Shown here piece after piece: positions 1 to 5,740 of a stretch of DNA of 6,150 nucleotides; the first letter of the stretch is position 1, and every line of letters begins with the position of its first letter. A program made the position numbers and the translations under genes. This DNA is from Chloroflexota bacterium (lineage in GTDB: Bacteria; Chloroflexota; Anaerolineae; Anaerolineales; JACQED01): positions 1-6,150 of the forward strand of contig JACQED010000014.1 of the NCBI GenBank assembly GCA_016200785.1, written 5' to 3'. A model generated the notes under the pieces. The model saw only the letters and a list, made by a program, of their open reading frames with translations, ran no database searches and had not been told where the DNA came from.

Positions 1-827
1 TCCAACCCGGCTTTGAGCAGGCCGTCGAATCCGGCCAACCGGACGCGATCGACGACGATGAGCGGCACGAAGTTGCGGTGCGCCACGCGCGGCGTCGTCG
101 CCAGCATGTCGTAGTAGCCGGGCGAGAGTCTGATCTTCAACCCATCGGCGAAGGCCGTGCGCTCGAGAATTTCTTGAAATGTCTCCCACGTCAGCGCGCC
201 GGGGACGACGACGATTTCGGCGACGCGATATTCCTTGACGACGGTCGTCAGCGCGCCGGGGTGGCCCAGCACAGTCAGGCCGTCCACCACCGGCGTGCCG
301 GGGGGCAGAAAATCGTCCACGAAGCCGACGACGCGCACGCCGGAGTCGGTCACCGAACGGAATTGCCGCGCGATGGTGCGTCCCTGTTCGTCTGCGCCGA
401 CGATCACCGCGCGCGCGATCAGGTGGCCGGCGCGCCGCGCCGCCCGCACCACGCGGCGCATCCCGAAGCGCGCTGTCCACACGGAGGCGATGCTGAAGAG
501 CCAGCCAGCCAGAAGCCAGAGGAGCGGAAAATCACCTGCACCCGAAACGGCATTGACGACGACGGCCAGCACGATACCGTAAGTGCAACCGGTCGCGACT
601 GTCGCGTACTCCTGCGAGTCTTCCAACACGGTTTCGAGATCGTACAGCCTCAGTGCGGCAAACGCGAGGAGCCATACCGGGAGGGTACGTTGTATGGCGC
701 TGAGATAATCGCGGGGCGGAATGAACCGCGCCAGCACGAGCATCGCCAGCACCATTGCCGAAACGATCGCGACAGCGTCAGCGAGCAAAAGAGCGGAGAA
801 GAGCAGGATACGACCCCGACGACTCAC
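1..827 (-). CDS. Polyprenyl-phosphate sugar phosphotransferase (WcaJ/WbaP-like), N-terminal part
   Basis: The readable 275 residues match the N-terminal half of bacterial polyprenyl glycosylphosphotransferases. These membrane enzymes move a sugar phosphate from a nucleotide sugar onto undecaprenyl phosphate and so begin a surface polysaccharide. About four hydrophobic segments (residues 7-33, 48-62, 76-95, 101-118) are followed by a Rossmann-like CoA_binding_3 domain from residue 138, with the glycine pattern AVIVGADEQGR, the strand RVVGFVDD (165-172) and EIVVVPGA (204-211). LSPGYYDML (234-242) and VPLIVVDR (254-261) are typical of the linker leading to the next membrane helix. The catalytic bacterial sugar transferase domain would lie beyond position 1 and cannot be checked. 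Start: an in-frame TAG at 833-831 leaves GTG at 827 as the first usable start, with GAGG nine bases upstream. It lies 127 bp after the kinase gene. The family is clear; the sugar specificity is unknown. Confidence 0.87.
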   Translation of the reverse strand, partial: MSRRGRILLFSALLLADAVAIVSAMVLAMLVLARFIPPRDYLSAIQRTLPVWLLAFAALRLYDLETVLEDSQEYATVATGCTYGIVLAVVVNAVSGAGDFPLLWLLAGWLFSIASVWTARFGMRRVVRAARRAGHLIARAVIVGADEQGRTIARQFRSVTDSGVRVVGFVDDFLPPGTPVVDGLTVLGHPGALTTVVKEYRVAEIVVVPGALTWETFQEILERTAFADGLKIRLSPGYYDMLATTPRVAHRNFVPLIVVDRVRLAGFDGLLKAGL

Positions 828-828
828 C

Positions 829-857
829 GGCTAAAGCCTCGGCTCCATGCACGGAGC
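829..857. repeat. Two small adjacent hairpins, likely dispersed repeat
   Basis: GGCT-AA-AGCC (829-838) is a 4-bp stem, and GCTCC-ATGCAC-GGAGC (842-857) is a perfect 5-bp stem. Together they form a compact two-hairpin block just upstream of the GTG start at 827 and include its ribosome binding site. From memory, similar strings recur between genes in environmental genomes. That memory, and any effect on translation, is inference. Confidence 0.45.
837..840 (-). promoter_or_regulatory. Ribosome binding site for the sugar phosphotransferase
   Basis: On the minus strand GAGG lies nine bases before the GTG at 827. It supports that start because an in-frame TAG (833-831) sits between the site and the start. 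A five-codon reading frame, ATG at 848 to the same TAG, overlaps the site. This is probably chance but could act as a tiny leader. The site also falls next to the small hairpins at 829-857. Confidence 0.5.
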
Positions 858-860
858 ACT

Positions 861-934
861 TTTACCACAAAGACACGAAGCCACTAAGAAAATGATCCTT
901 CGTGATCCCCGTGACTTTGTGACTTCGTGGTAAA
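861..934. repeat. Imperfect 24-bp inverted repeat with period-8 arms
   Basis: The arms 861-884 and 911-934 are inverted copies, matching at 20 of 24 positions. In RNA two of the four differences become G-U pairs, giving 22 of 24 paired positions around a 26-base loop. Each arm is itself built from an 8-base unit: CACAAAGA, CACGAAGC, CACTAAGA at 866-889 on one side, and CACGAAGT, CACAAAGT on the reverse strand of the other. The element fills most of the gap between the kinase stop (957-955) and the transferase start (827). It could serve as a bidirectional terminator or mRNA 3' stabiliser, but there is no U-run. A dispersed intergenic repeat is the simplest reading. Confidence 0.8.
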
Positions 935-954
935 CAGCCCGGCTTAACCACAAT

Positions 955-1983
955 CTACTCGACCTGAACTCGCAGCCCGGCATTCAGCAACACCCTCGCC
1001 CCGCCGCTCTCGAAGACAAAGCCCATGCGGCGCAGGCCCTCGGCCTCCAGCGCGGCGGTCACGACCTCCGGTGTCCCGTCGGCGCAGAAGAGCATCATGA
1101 ATCCGCCGCCGCCCGCGCCAGTGAGTTTGCCGCCGATCGCGCCCCGGCTTCGAGCTAGATCGTACAGGCGATCCACTTGCGGGTTGCTCACGCCCGAGGC
1201 AAATCGCTTCTTGTTCTCCCAGCCCTCGTGAAGCAGAGCGCCGAATCGGTCGAGGTCGCCGGCTTCGAGGCAGGCGCGCATCGGCTCGACCATGGCCTTG
1301 ACCGCGTGCAGAGCTTCCAGCACGCGAGAGTCTTCCCTTTCGGTTGAGGCGCGCTGGCGCGCGAGGATGTTCGACGAGTCGCGCGACTGGCCGGTGAAGA
1401 ACAGAAGAAGGTTGCGTTCGAGACGTTCGAGCGTGCCCGGAGGAGTTCGGATCGGCTCGACGATCGTCCGGCCATCTGGCTCGAAGCACAGGTGATTTAG
1501 CCCGCCGAACGCGGCGGCGAATTGATCCTGATAGCCGATAGGCATGCCGAGTTTTTCAATCTCGATGTGCGTCGCCATCTCGCCGACTTCTTGCGATGAA
1601 AGCCGCTGGCCGCTGGCCGCGCTCACCGCCTTGATGGTCGCGACGGTCACGGTGGACGACGAACCCAGCCCGGTTCCCGGCGGGACTTCGGACGCAAGGA
1701 ACATCGAAACACCCCGCTCAATGCCGAACTCGTGCAGGATGGCTTTGGGCAGATTCAGGTCGCCTTCCCAGAACAGCACTTCGCCGGCCTGCTGACGATA
1801 AAACGTGCGATAGTCCGACGAGAGAATCTGAAGTTCGGGTTTGGGGTGAACGGTGAGGACGACGTAGACGTATTTGTCGAGCGTCGCACTCACTACCGCG
1901 CCGCCGAAGCGGCGAAAGTAGGCCGGCAGGTCGGTGCCGCCTCCGGCGAATGAGATGCGAACGGGAGCGCGGGCGATTAGCAT
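955..1983 (-). CDS. GHMP-family sugar kinase, HddA-like (D-glycero-alpha-D-manno-heptose 7-phosphate kinase-like)
   Basis: This 342-residue protein has all three GHMP kinase motifs: RAPVRISFAGGGTDLP at 5-20 (N-terminal sugar-binding motif), PPGTGLGSSS at 101-110 (ATP phosphate-binding loop) and KLTGAGGGGF at 286-295 (C-terminal glycine motif). IGYQDQFAAAFGGLN at 149-163 resembles the HddA subgroup, which adds phosphate to C1 of D-glycero-D-manno-heptose 7-phosphate on the way to GDP-heptose for S-layer or capsule glycans. Fucokinase-like or other sugar 1-kinases share this architecture, so the substrate is inferred. Length is normal for the family. I chose ATG 1983 because it places MLIARAPVRISF at the conserved N-terminus. 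A GTG at 2028 in the same frame would add 15 residues encoded by the heptamer repeat. No Shine-Dalgarno sequence precedes either start, which is odd beside its neighbours. The start lies 48 bp after the IVP-type gene's stop. Confidence 0.88.
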   Translation of the reverse strand: MLIARAPVRISFAGGGTDLPAYFRRFGGAVVSATLDKYVYVVLTVHPKPELQILSSDYRTFYRQQAGEVLFWEGDLNLPKAILHEFGIERGVSMFLASEVPPGTGLGSSSTVTVATIKAVSAASGQRLSSQEVGEMATHIEIEKLGMPIGYQDQFAAAFGGLNHLCFEPDGRTIVEPIRTPPGTLERLERNLLLFFTGQSRDSSNILARQRASTEREDSRVLEALHAVKAMVEPMRACLEAGDLDRFGALLHEGWENKKRFASGVSNPQVDRLYDLARSRGAIGGKLTGAGGGGFMMLFCADGTPEVVTAALEAEGLRRMGFVFESGGARVLLNAGLRVQVE

Positions 1984-2039
1984 GTCGGGTGACGGGTGTC
2001 GGGTGTCGGGTGTCGCGTCACACACCACTCGTCATTCAC
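1984..2039. repeat. Heptamer array that reverses orientation, left border of the IVP-type gene
   Basis: Read on the plus strand, five 7-base units run from 1984 to 2018: GTCGGGT, GACGGGT, GTCGGGT, GTCGGGT, GTCGCGT. The sequence then switches to the complementary C-rich type (2019-2039: CACACAC, CACTCGT, CATTCAC). The array therefore has an internal switch point near 2014-2019 and can partly fold back on itself. It occupies the whole gap between the kinase ATG (1983) and the IVP-type stop (2034-2032), and its C-rich part runs into the last codons of that gene. Confidence 0.8.
2013..2035 (-). repeat. 23-bp direct repeat, copy at the 3' border of the IVP-type gene
   Basis: This segment matches 2456-2478 at 20 of 23 positions in the same orientation; the three differences (offsets 10, 12 and 23) are all transitions. 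It contains the stop codon of the IVP-type gene (2034-2032). Similarity continues more weakly to about 2042 (5 of the next 7). The two copies bracket the gene like a duplicated target, or like two pieces of a once continuous heptamer array. Confidence 0.75.
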
Positions 2040-2406
2040 TACGTCTCTTTTCAATCGTGTTGATAGTATTGGTGAGGCCGCCGATGATGTGATCGAGAGT
2101 ATCTATGCGCTTGGCAATCAGTTCGGCAGGCAGCAAGTGCCGACAGCGTTCGTAGCGGCCTTTGCTCTCGCGGGCCTCGCCCCGCGCGATCTTCAGATGC
2201 TGCGGCAGCTCCTTGCCGAAACCGCGCCCGTAGCCCTCTTCGATGTTCGCGCAGATCGAGTCGAGGCTACGTATTTGCTGCTTAACCAACTCCCGTCCCC
2301 GATAGTCTTTCCCCAGAATCTCGGACTCGGCCCAGAAGTCATCGAATAACTGGCAGGCGAGCTTGTAGATGCCGAACGACTCTAGTCGGTCGCTTGAAGT
2401 TGCCAT
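2032..2406 (-). CDS. Four-helix-bundle protein, 23S rRNA intervening-sequence protein (IVP/S23) family
   Basis: This small protein (124 residues) fits the IVP/S23 four-helix-bundle family (Pfam 23S_rRNA_IVP, TIGR02436) in length and motifs. SICANIEEGYGR at 50-61 matches the hallmark S-I/V-x-x-N-I-x-E-G-x-x-R, and HLKIARGEARES at 70-81 matches the second conserved helix with its GEA/E pattern. The rest is predicted as amphipathic helices with no signal peptide or membrane segment. Founding members are encoded inside intervening sequences of 23S rRNA genes in Leptospira and Coxiella. Related folds include Avd of diversity-generating retroelements. No biochemical role is established for free-standing copies, and none is assigned here. 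AGGAGG five bases before ATG 2406 supports the start. Heptamer repeats and 23-bp direct repeats flank the gene, and its last codons lie within the repeat. It interrupts an otherwise coherent sugar operon and looks less GC-rich than its neighbours, which suggests later arrival. Confidence 0.88.
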   Translation of the reverse strand: MATSSDRLESFGIYKLACQLFDDFWAESEILGKDYRGRELVKQQIRSLDSICANIEEGYGRGFGKELPQHLKIARGEARESKGRYERCRHLLPAELIAKRIDTLDHIIGGLTNTINTIEKRRSE

Positions 2407-2411
2407 CCTCT

Positions 2412-2417
2412 CCTCCT
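2412..2417 (-). promoter_or_regulatory. Strong Shine-Dalgarno site for the IVP-type gene
   Basis: On the minus strand a perfect AGGAGG lies five bases before ATG 2406. It is the best ribosome binding site in the window, while the kinase gene downstream has none visible. The IVP-type unit therefore brings its own translation signal. Confidence 0.75.
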
Positions 2418-2455
2418 GATGAAGCCGATGAGCACTGCGTGGCTGTCGGCGGAAA

Positions 2456-2478
2456 TCGCGTCACGCGCCACTCGTCAC
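2456..2478 (-). repeat. 23-bp direct repeat, copy at the 5' border of the IVP-type gene
   Basis: This is the partner of 2013-2035 (20 of 23 identical, same orientation). It is the edge of the heptamer array at 2459-2570 nearest the IVP-type gene. Between it and the Shine-Dalgarno site are about 40 bases of non-repetitive leader. Confidence 0.75.
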
Positions 2479-2570
2479 CCACCACTCGTCACGCGCCACT
2501 CGTCACCCACCACCCGTCACGCGCCACTCGCCGCCCGCCACTCGTCACCCGCCACCCGTCACGCTCTCAC
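2459..2570. repeat. Tandem array of eight 14-bp units (sixteen heptamers)
   Basis: Eight consecutive 14-base units run without a gap. Units 1, 3 and 5 are identical (CGTCACGCGCCACT); units 2, 4 and 7 follow CGTCACCCRCCACY; units 6 and 8 are more diverged. Each unit divides into two heptamers, so the basic period is 7 (CGTCACG + CGCCACT), or GTGRCGR on the minus strand. The array fills most of the 152-bp gap between the epimerase and IVP-type genes. The epimerase stop TGA (2561-2559) lies within the last unit. There are no unique spacers, so it is not a CRISPR array. The alternating identity of odd units suggests growth by duplication of 28-bp pairs. Confidence 0.9.
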
Positions 2571-3665
2571 CGTTCCCACAGCCTGCATATACTCCCGCGC
2601 TTCGTCCGCATAATTTCGAAAATCCGGCTGCGACTGCGCCCATTCGACGTATTCGGCGACGCTTTGCGCCGGACTGCCCTGCGGCTCCCAGCCGAGCGCG
2701 CGCAACTTCGAGATGTCGGAGACGATGTGACGGGTGTCGCCGAAGCGATATTCGCCGCCGACGGCCAGCGGCACATTGCGCCCCGTCACCTCACGGACGA
2801 TCTTCGCGAAGTCAAGGACGGCGTACGCTTTGCCGCCGCCGACGTTGAAGGTCTGGTAGTTCGCCCGATCGTCTTCGAACACCAGCAGGTTCGCCCGCGC
2901 CACGTCGCCAACGTAAACGTAGTCGCGCAGTTGACCGCCGTCCTCGTAGATCGTCAGCGGGCGCCCGGCGAGCGCCTGCATCACGAAGATTCTCAACGCG
3001 CCCGAATAGGCGTTGCGGAACGACTGTCGCGCGCCTTGCGTGATCGAGTAACGCATTGCCACAGACGGCAGACCGTATCGCTGGCCGAGGTTGAGCGCGA
3101 TCAGCTCCTGGCTGTACTTGCTCATCGCGTACGAGTTGTGCGGGCGGACCACCGGTTCGTCGGTGACCTCCGGCTTCATCGGCATGCCGCAGACCGGGCA
3201 CTTCGGCTCCCAGTCCTTCGCGGCCAACTGCTCCGCCGTGCGGAGGCCGGGATATTGAACCCCGTGATGATCACAGGCATACTTGCCCTCGCCGTACACC
3301 GCTTGCGACGCGGCGACGACGATTTTGCGCAGGGGCAGTTTTCTTTCGACGGCGATCTCGTAGAGCAGTGCCGTGCCAACGGCATTGACGTGAAAGAACT
3401 TCGAGAAGTCGGGCAGGTAATCCTGATAAGCGGCAAGATGAAAGACCGCCTCGACGCCGGCCAATGCCTTCTCCCACGCCGACCGATCGCGCACGTCGCC
3501 CTGAATGAACTCGACCTCTTGAGGCAAATACTCGGGCACGCGCCCCGCGAGGTGCACCGGCGGCACGAGCGCGTCGAGCACGCGGACGGCGTGGCCCTTC
3601 TTCAACAGCAATTCGACGGTGTGCGAGCCGATGAAGCCCGCGCCGCCTGTGACGAGAACGCGCAT
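2559..3665 (-). CDS. NAD-dependent sugar epimerase, extended SDR, probably dTDP-L-rhamnose 4-epimerase-like
   Basis: This 368-residue cytoplasmic enzyme has the extended SDR layout. The NAD-binding glycine motif TGGAGFIGS is at 6-14, an acidic residue in QGDVRD at 55-60, HLAAY at 76-80, catalytic serine around S120 and the Y179-x-x-x-K183 pair in SYAMSK. FNVGGG (273-278) and the C-terminal GDTRHIVSD (309-317) are usual for the substrate half. Between the serine and the tyrosine is an insertion with C131, H133, H134 and C156-P-V-C159, resembling a small metal site. From memory, this CPxCG insertion occurs in dTDP-L-rhamnose 4-epimerases of the WbiB/Tll group, which make dTDP-6-deoxy-L-talose. 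GDP- or UDP-sugar epimerases remain possible. ATG 3665 gives the canonical MRVLVTGGAGFIG start, although its Shine-Dalgarno sequence is weak. It follows the GT39-like gene by 28 bp and ends inside the heptamer array. Confidence 0.87.
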   Translation of the reverse strand: MRVLVTGGAGFIGSHTVELLLKKGHAVRVLDALVPPVHLAGRVPEYLPQEVEFIQGDVRDRSAWEKALAGVEAVFHLAAYQDYLPDFSKFFHVNAVGTALLYEIAVERKLPLRKIVVAASQAVYGEGKYACDHHGVQYPGLRTAEQLAAKDWEPKCPVCGMPMKPEVTDEPVVRPHNSYAMSKYSQELIALNLGQRYGLPSVAMRYSITQGARQSFRNAYSGALRIFVMQALAGRPLTIYEDGGQLRDYVYVGDVARANLLVFEDDRANYQTFNVGGGKAYAVLDFAKIVREVTGRNVPLAVGGEYRFGDTRHIVSDISKLRALGWEPQGSPAQSVAEYVEWAQSQPDFRNYADEAREYMQAVGTVRA

Positions 3666-3676
3666 CTTGATTTGTC

Positions 3677-3691
3677 GCGCCTGAAAGGCGC
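3677..3691. repeat. Perfect 6-bp hairpin between glycosyltransferase and epimerase genes
   Basis: GCGCCT-GAA-AGGCGC is a perfect 6-bp stem with a three-base loop. It fills half of the 28-bp gap between the GT39-like stop (3696-3694) and the epimerase ATG (3665), about 11 bases before that ATG. No U-run follows, so it is a poor terminator. It may hinder or pace translation of the epimerase, or may simply be a dispersed palindromic repeat. Confidence 0.6.
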
Positions 3692-3693
3692 TC

Positions 3694-5736
3694 CTACTCC
3701 TTTACGACGACCCGAGTCAAAGTCAGGCTATCATCGCTCACCGTGTTGCCGGCAGCCGTAACCGGCAAGCGCGCGCCGGTTGCCAGATTATACATGCCGA
3801 TCCTCAGCCGATAGTCGCCCGGCGGCGCTCCAACGGGCAGAGTCAGCGAGGAATCATCCCACACGATTTCGCCCGCCTGCCAACGCGTGGTCAGGTACGA
3901 ATTATCGCACGGTCGAGCGTCGCGTTGTGCCCACAGTCTCCGGGGGGTTCCTACCGAATACGGGCCGGTTAGATGAACGAACCCGGTGTAATCTGTCGTC
4001 ATCGGAGACTGACTCTTGAGCAGCAGGCTGACCGTGAGAGTCTCGCCGGGCCGGATGGAGTCGGCGCTGAGATCGTAGCCGAGCAACTCTACTTGATGGC
4101 CGAAGTCCGCGCGGAACGGGCGGCCCGGCGCGACTGAGGCCGTCTCGCCTGTGGGGATGCGAAAGTCAACAGCATACGGCGCCTCTCGATCATTCGCCCG
4201 CCAGACAGGCTGGCCGGCCGGAAAGAGGTGTGCCAGGCGGCCGAGGGAGCGGTCGTCCTCACCCGGTCGCACGACGACGATCATGTGCGTCGGGGCCTGC
4301 GTCCGGGCCGGAAACACCAGGCACCTCCGGCCATTGAAACTCCGCAGGCGAGTGGCGTCGTCGCCCATGAAAAACGACAGCGTGTACCGATCGCCCGGCA
4401 CGGGCGAGAGATACACCGGCTCGTCGGTTGGCAATTGCGAGGCATATTCGCCAATCGCGCGCAGGCCGACGTCGAACGCGATAAACAACTGCGGCGATCT
4501 GGCCCACACGAAAAAATAGTCGCGGAATGCCCAGCCAGTTGACGCGGCGAAAGCGAGGCCGATTACCAGCGCCCTCACCCCCCACCCTTCTCCCGTTCGC
4601 AAACGACGCGAACGGGAGAAGGAGCCGGGGAGCGTGGCCACGCTCCACATCCCCAGCGCAACCACGATCGCGAGCGGCGGGGTCGCGCCGATCGCGCGGC
4701 CAAACTGCGGCGCATACTCGGAGAGGGCCGTCGGCAAGAGGCCGACCGTCGCCCAGAACGGCAGAAACCAATAAGCGCCCTTCCGCCACCGCCGCGCACA
4801 CACGGCCAGCCCGACGACGAAGAACGCCGCCTGCAAAATATCGAAGGCGGGGCGCCCGGAAAGATTCTGCCGCCAGTTTCGATCGCCACGCCAGAACAAA
4901 CCGAGAACGGTTGCCCGCACGCCACTCCAGACCGAGGGCAGTGCGCCCGATCCGCCCAATGCCGGCGACGACACTTGATGGACGCGCAGAAAAATCCATT
5001 CCGGGTGCCGGGCGTAGAACAGGCCCAGCGGCAGGTAAACAATGCCGGCTGCCGCCAGCCCGATGCCAAGATTGATCCACCAGCGTCGATCCAGCGGACG
5101 GGCAAAGATGATCCGGTGGACGACGATGGCGGCGGCCACCAGCGGCGCCGCGCGGCCAGCCGTGTAGGTGTACAGCGCAAGCGACGTGAACGCGCCGCCG
5201 AGCGCGGCGTCCATCGGCCTTCGCGTGCGGACGACCCGCCAGATGAACAGCACCGCCGCCATCGCGACCGGAGGCAGGAGCGACGGCTCCATGCCGATCC
5301 GGCTGTAGTGAAAAGGCCAATACCACGTCGCCATGACGAGGCTGGCGAGCAAACCGATGCGCCGCGCCCTGCTCTGACTCTCGCTCTCGCGGAAAAGCTC
5401 CGCGCCCAGAAAATAGGCGACGACGACCGCGACCACGCCCGCCGCCGCCGAGACCATTCTCCCGCCAAGAGGTGTGGGGCCGATGAGGTGAAAGAGTCCC
5501 GCCGTCAGATAGACATGTAAAGGTTCTTCGCCGTTGTTCTCGGTGATGAAGATCGGCGCGGCCTGGCCGCGGTAAATGCGCAGCGCGTAGGTCTCGTTGA
5601 ATGCCTCGTCATAGTGCAGGCCGGGCGGAATGACGCTCAACTGCCAGAAGCGAAACAGGCCGGCGATCGCGGCGATGAGCGCAAGCCATCCGTAAACCGT
5701 CCACGAACGCCGGCGACTTTTCAGAACGGAAATCAA
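3694..5736 (-). CDS. GT39-like (ArnT/PMT type) membrane glycosyltransferase with C-terminal beta-sandwich domain
   Basis: This 680-residue protein fits GT-C enzymes of the GT39/PMT_2 type, which use polyprenyl-phosphate sugars on the outer face of the membrane. A first membrane helix (about 15-34) is followed by HYDEAFN (41-47), whose D43-E44 pair is the expected catalytic acidic motif in the first outer loop. ENNGEEPLHVYL (66-77) matches the second conserved outer stretch. About ten further hydrophobic segments run to residue 411. The soluble C-terminal part (about 430-680), with LLGYDLSADSIRPGETLTV and PPGDYRLRIGMYN, looks like a beta-sandwich outer domain. No ATG suits the N-terminus; TTG 5736, four bases after the upstream stop, fits the short basic lead before the first helix and suggests translational coupling. 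Residues 372-388 come from a palindromic repeat inserted in frame. Acceptor and donor sugars are unknown. Confidence 0.86.
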   Translation of the reverse strand: MISVLKSRRRSWTVYGWLALIAAIAGLFRFWQLSVIPPGLHYDEAFNETYALRIYRGQAAPIFITENNGEEPLHVYLTAGLFHLIGPTPLGGRMVSAAAGVVAVVVAYFLGAELFRESESQSRARRIGLLASLVMATWYWPFHYSRIGMEPSLLPPVAMAAVLFIWRVVRTRRPMDAALGGAFTSLALYTYTAGRAAPLVAAAIVVHRIIFARPLDRRWWINLGIGLAAAGIVYLPLGLFYARHPEWIFLRVHQVSSPALGGSGALPSVWSGVRATVLGLFWRGDRNWRQNLSGRPAFDILQAAFFVVGLAVCARRWRKGAYWFLPFWATVGLLPTALSEYAPQFGRAIGATPPLAIVVALGMWSVATLPGSFSRSRRLRTGEGWGVRALVIGLAFAASTGWAFRDYFFVWARSPQLFIAFDVGLRAIGEYASQLPTDEPVYLSPVPGDRYTLSFFMGDDATRLRSFNGRRCLVFPARTQAPTHMIVVVRPGEDDRSLGRLAHLFPAGQPVWRANDREAPYAVDFRIPTGETASVAPGRPFRADFGHQVELLGYDLSADSIRPGETLTVSLLLKSQSPMTTDYTGFVHLTGPYSVGTPRRLWAQRDARPCDNSYLTTRWQAGEIVWDDSSLTLPVGAPPGDYRLRIGMYNLATGARLPVTAAGNTVSDDSLTLTRVVVKE
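4586..4622. repeat. Perfect 15-bp hairpin element inside the GT39-like gene
   Basis: Arms CCTTCTCCCGTTCGC (4586-4600) and GCGAACGGGAGAAGG (4608-4622) are perfect inverted copies around a 7-base loop. The adjoining CCCTCACCCCCC (4572-4583) belongs to the same kind of element, which from memory is a dispersed palindrome of bacterial genomes recognisable in translation as GEGxGVRA. Here the gene reads through it as residues 372-388 (SFSRSRRLRTGEGWGVR) with the frame kept. This places a basic, hydrophilic stretch between hydrophobic segments. Confidence 0.82.
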
Positions 5737-5740
5737 TACC

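Noticed and set aside
78..887. 269-residue open frame on the plus strand
   Set aside because: It is antisense to the polyprenyl transferase, whose membrane helices and Rossmann motifs are clear. The plus-strand product is an Arg/His/Asp-rich string without recognisable domains.
861..934. Classical Rho-independent terminator
   Set aside because: The stem is long and imperfect with a 26-base loop and lacks a GC-rich core followed by a U-run on either strand.
2032..2406. Accessory protein (Avd) of a diversity-generating retroelement
   Set aside because: The fold is related, but no reverse transcriptase and no template/variable repeat pair is present in the window.
2013..2478. 23S rRNA intervening sequence in its usual location
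   Set aside because: No rRNA sequence flanks the gene; both neighbours are protein-coding sugar genes.
2459..2570. CRISPR array
   Set aside because: The repeats are 7/14 bases with no unique spacers and there are no cas genes.
2394..3761. 455-residue open frame on the plus strand
   Set aside because: It lies opposite the epimerase gene, which has full SDR motifs. The plus-strand protein is low-complexity, rich in Arg, His and Val, starts with translated repeat and shows no family motif. It is a GC-rich shadow frame.
4259..5326. 355-residue alternative minus-strand frame inside the GT39-like gene
   Set aside because: It overlaps the true frame and is Arg/Ala-rich with no hydrophobic helices, whereas the 680-residue frame has the DE motif and membrane segments throughout.
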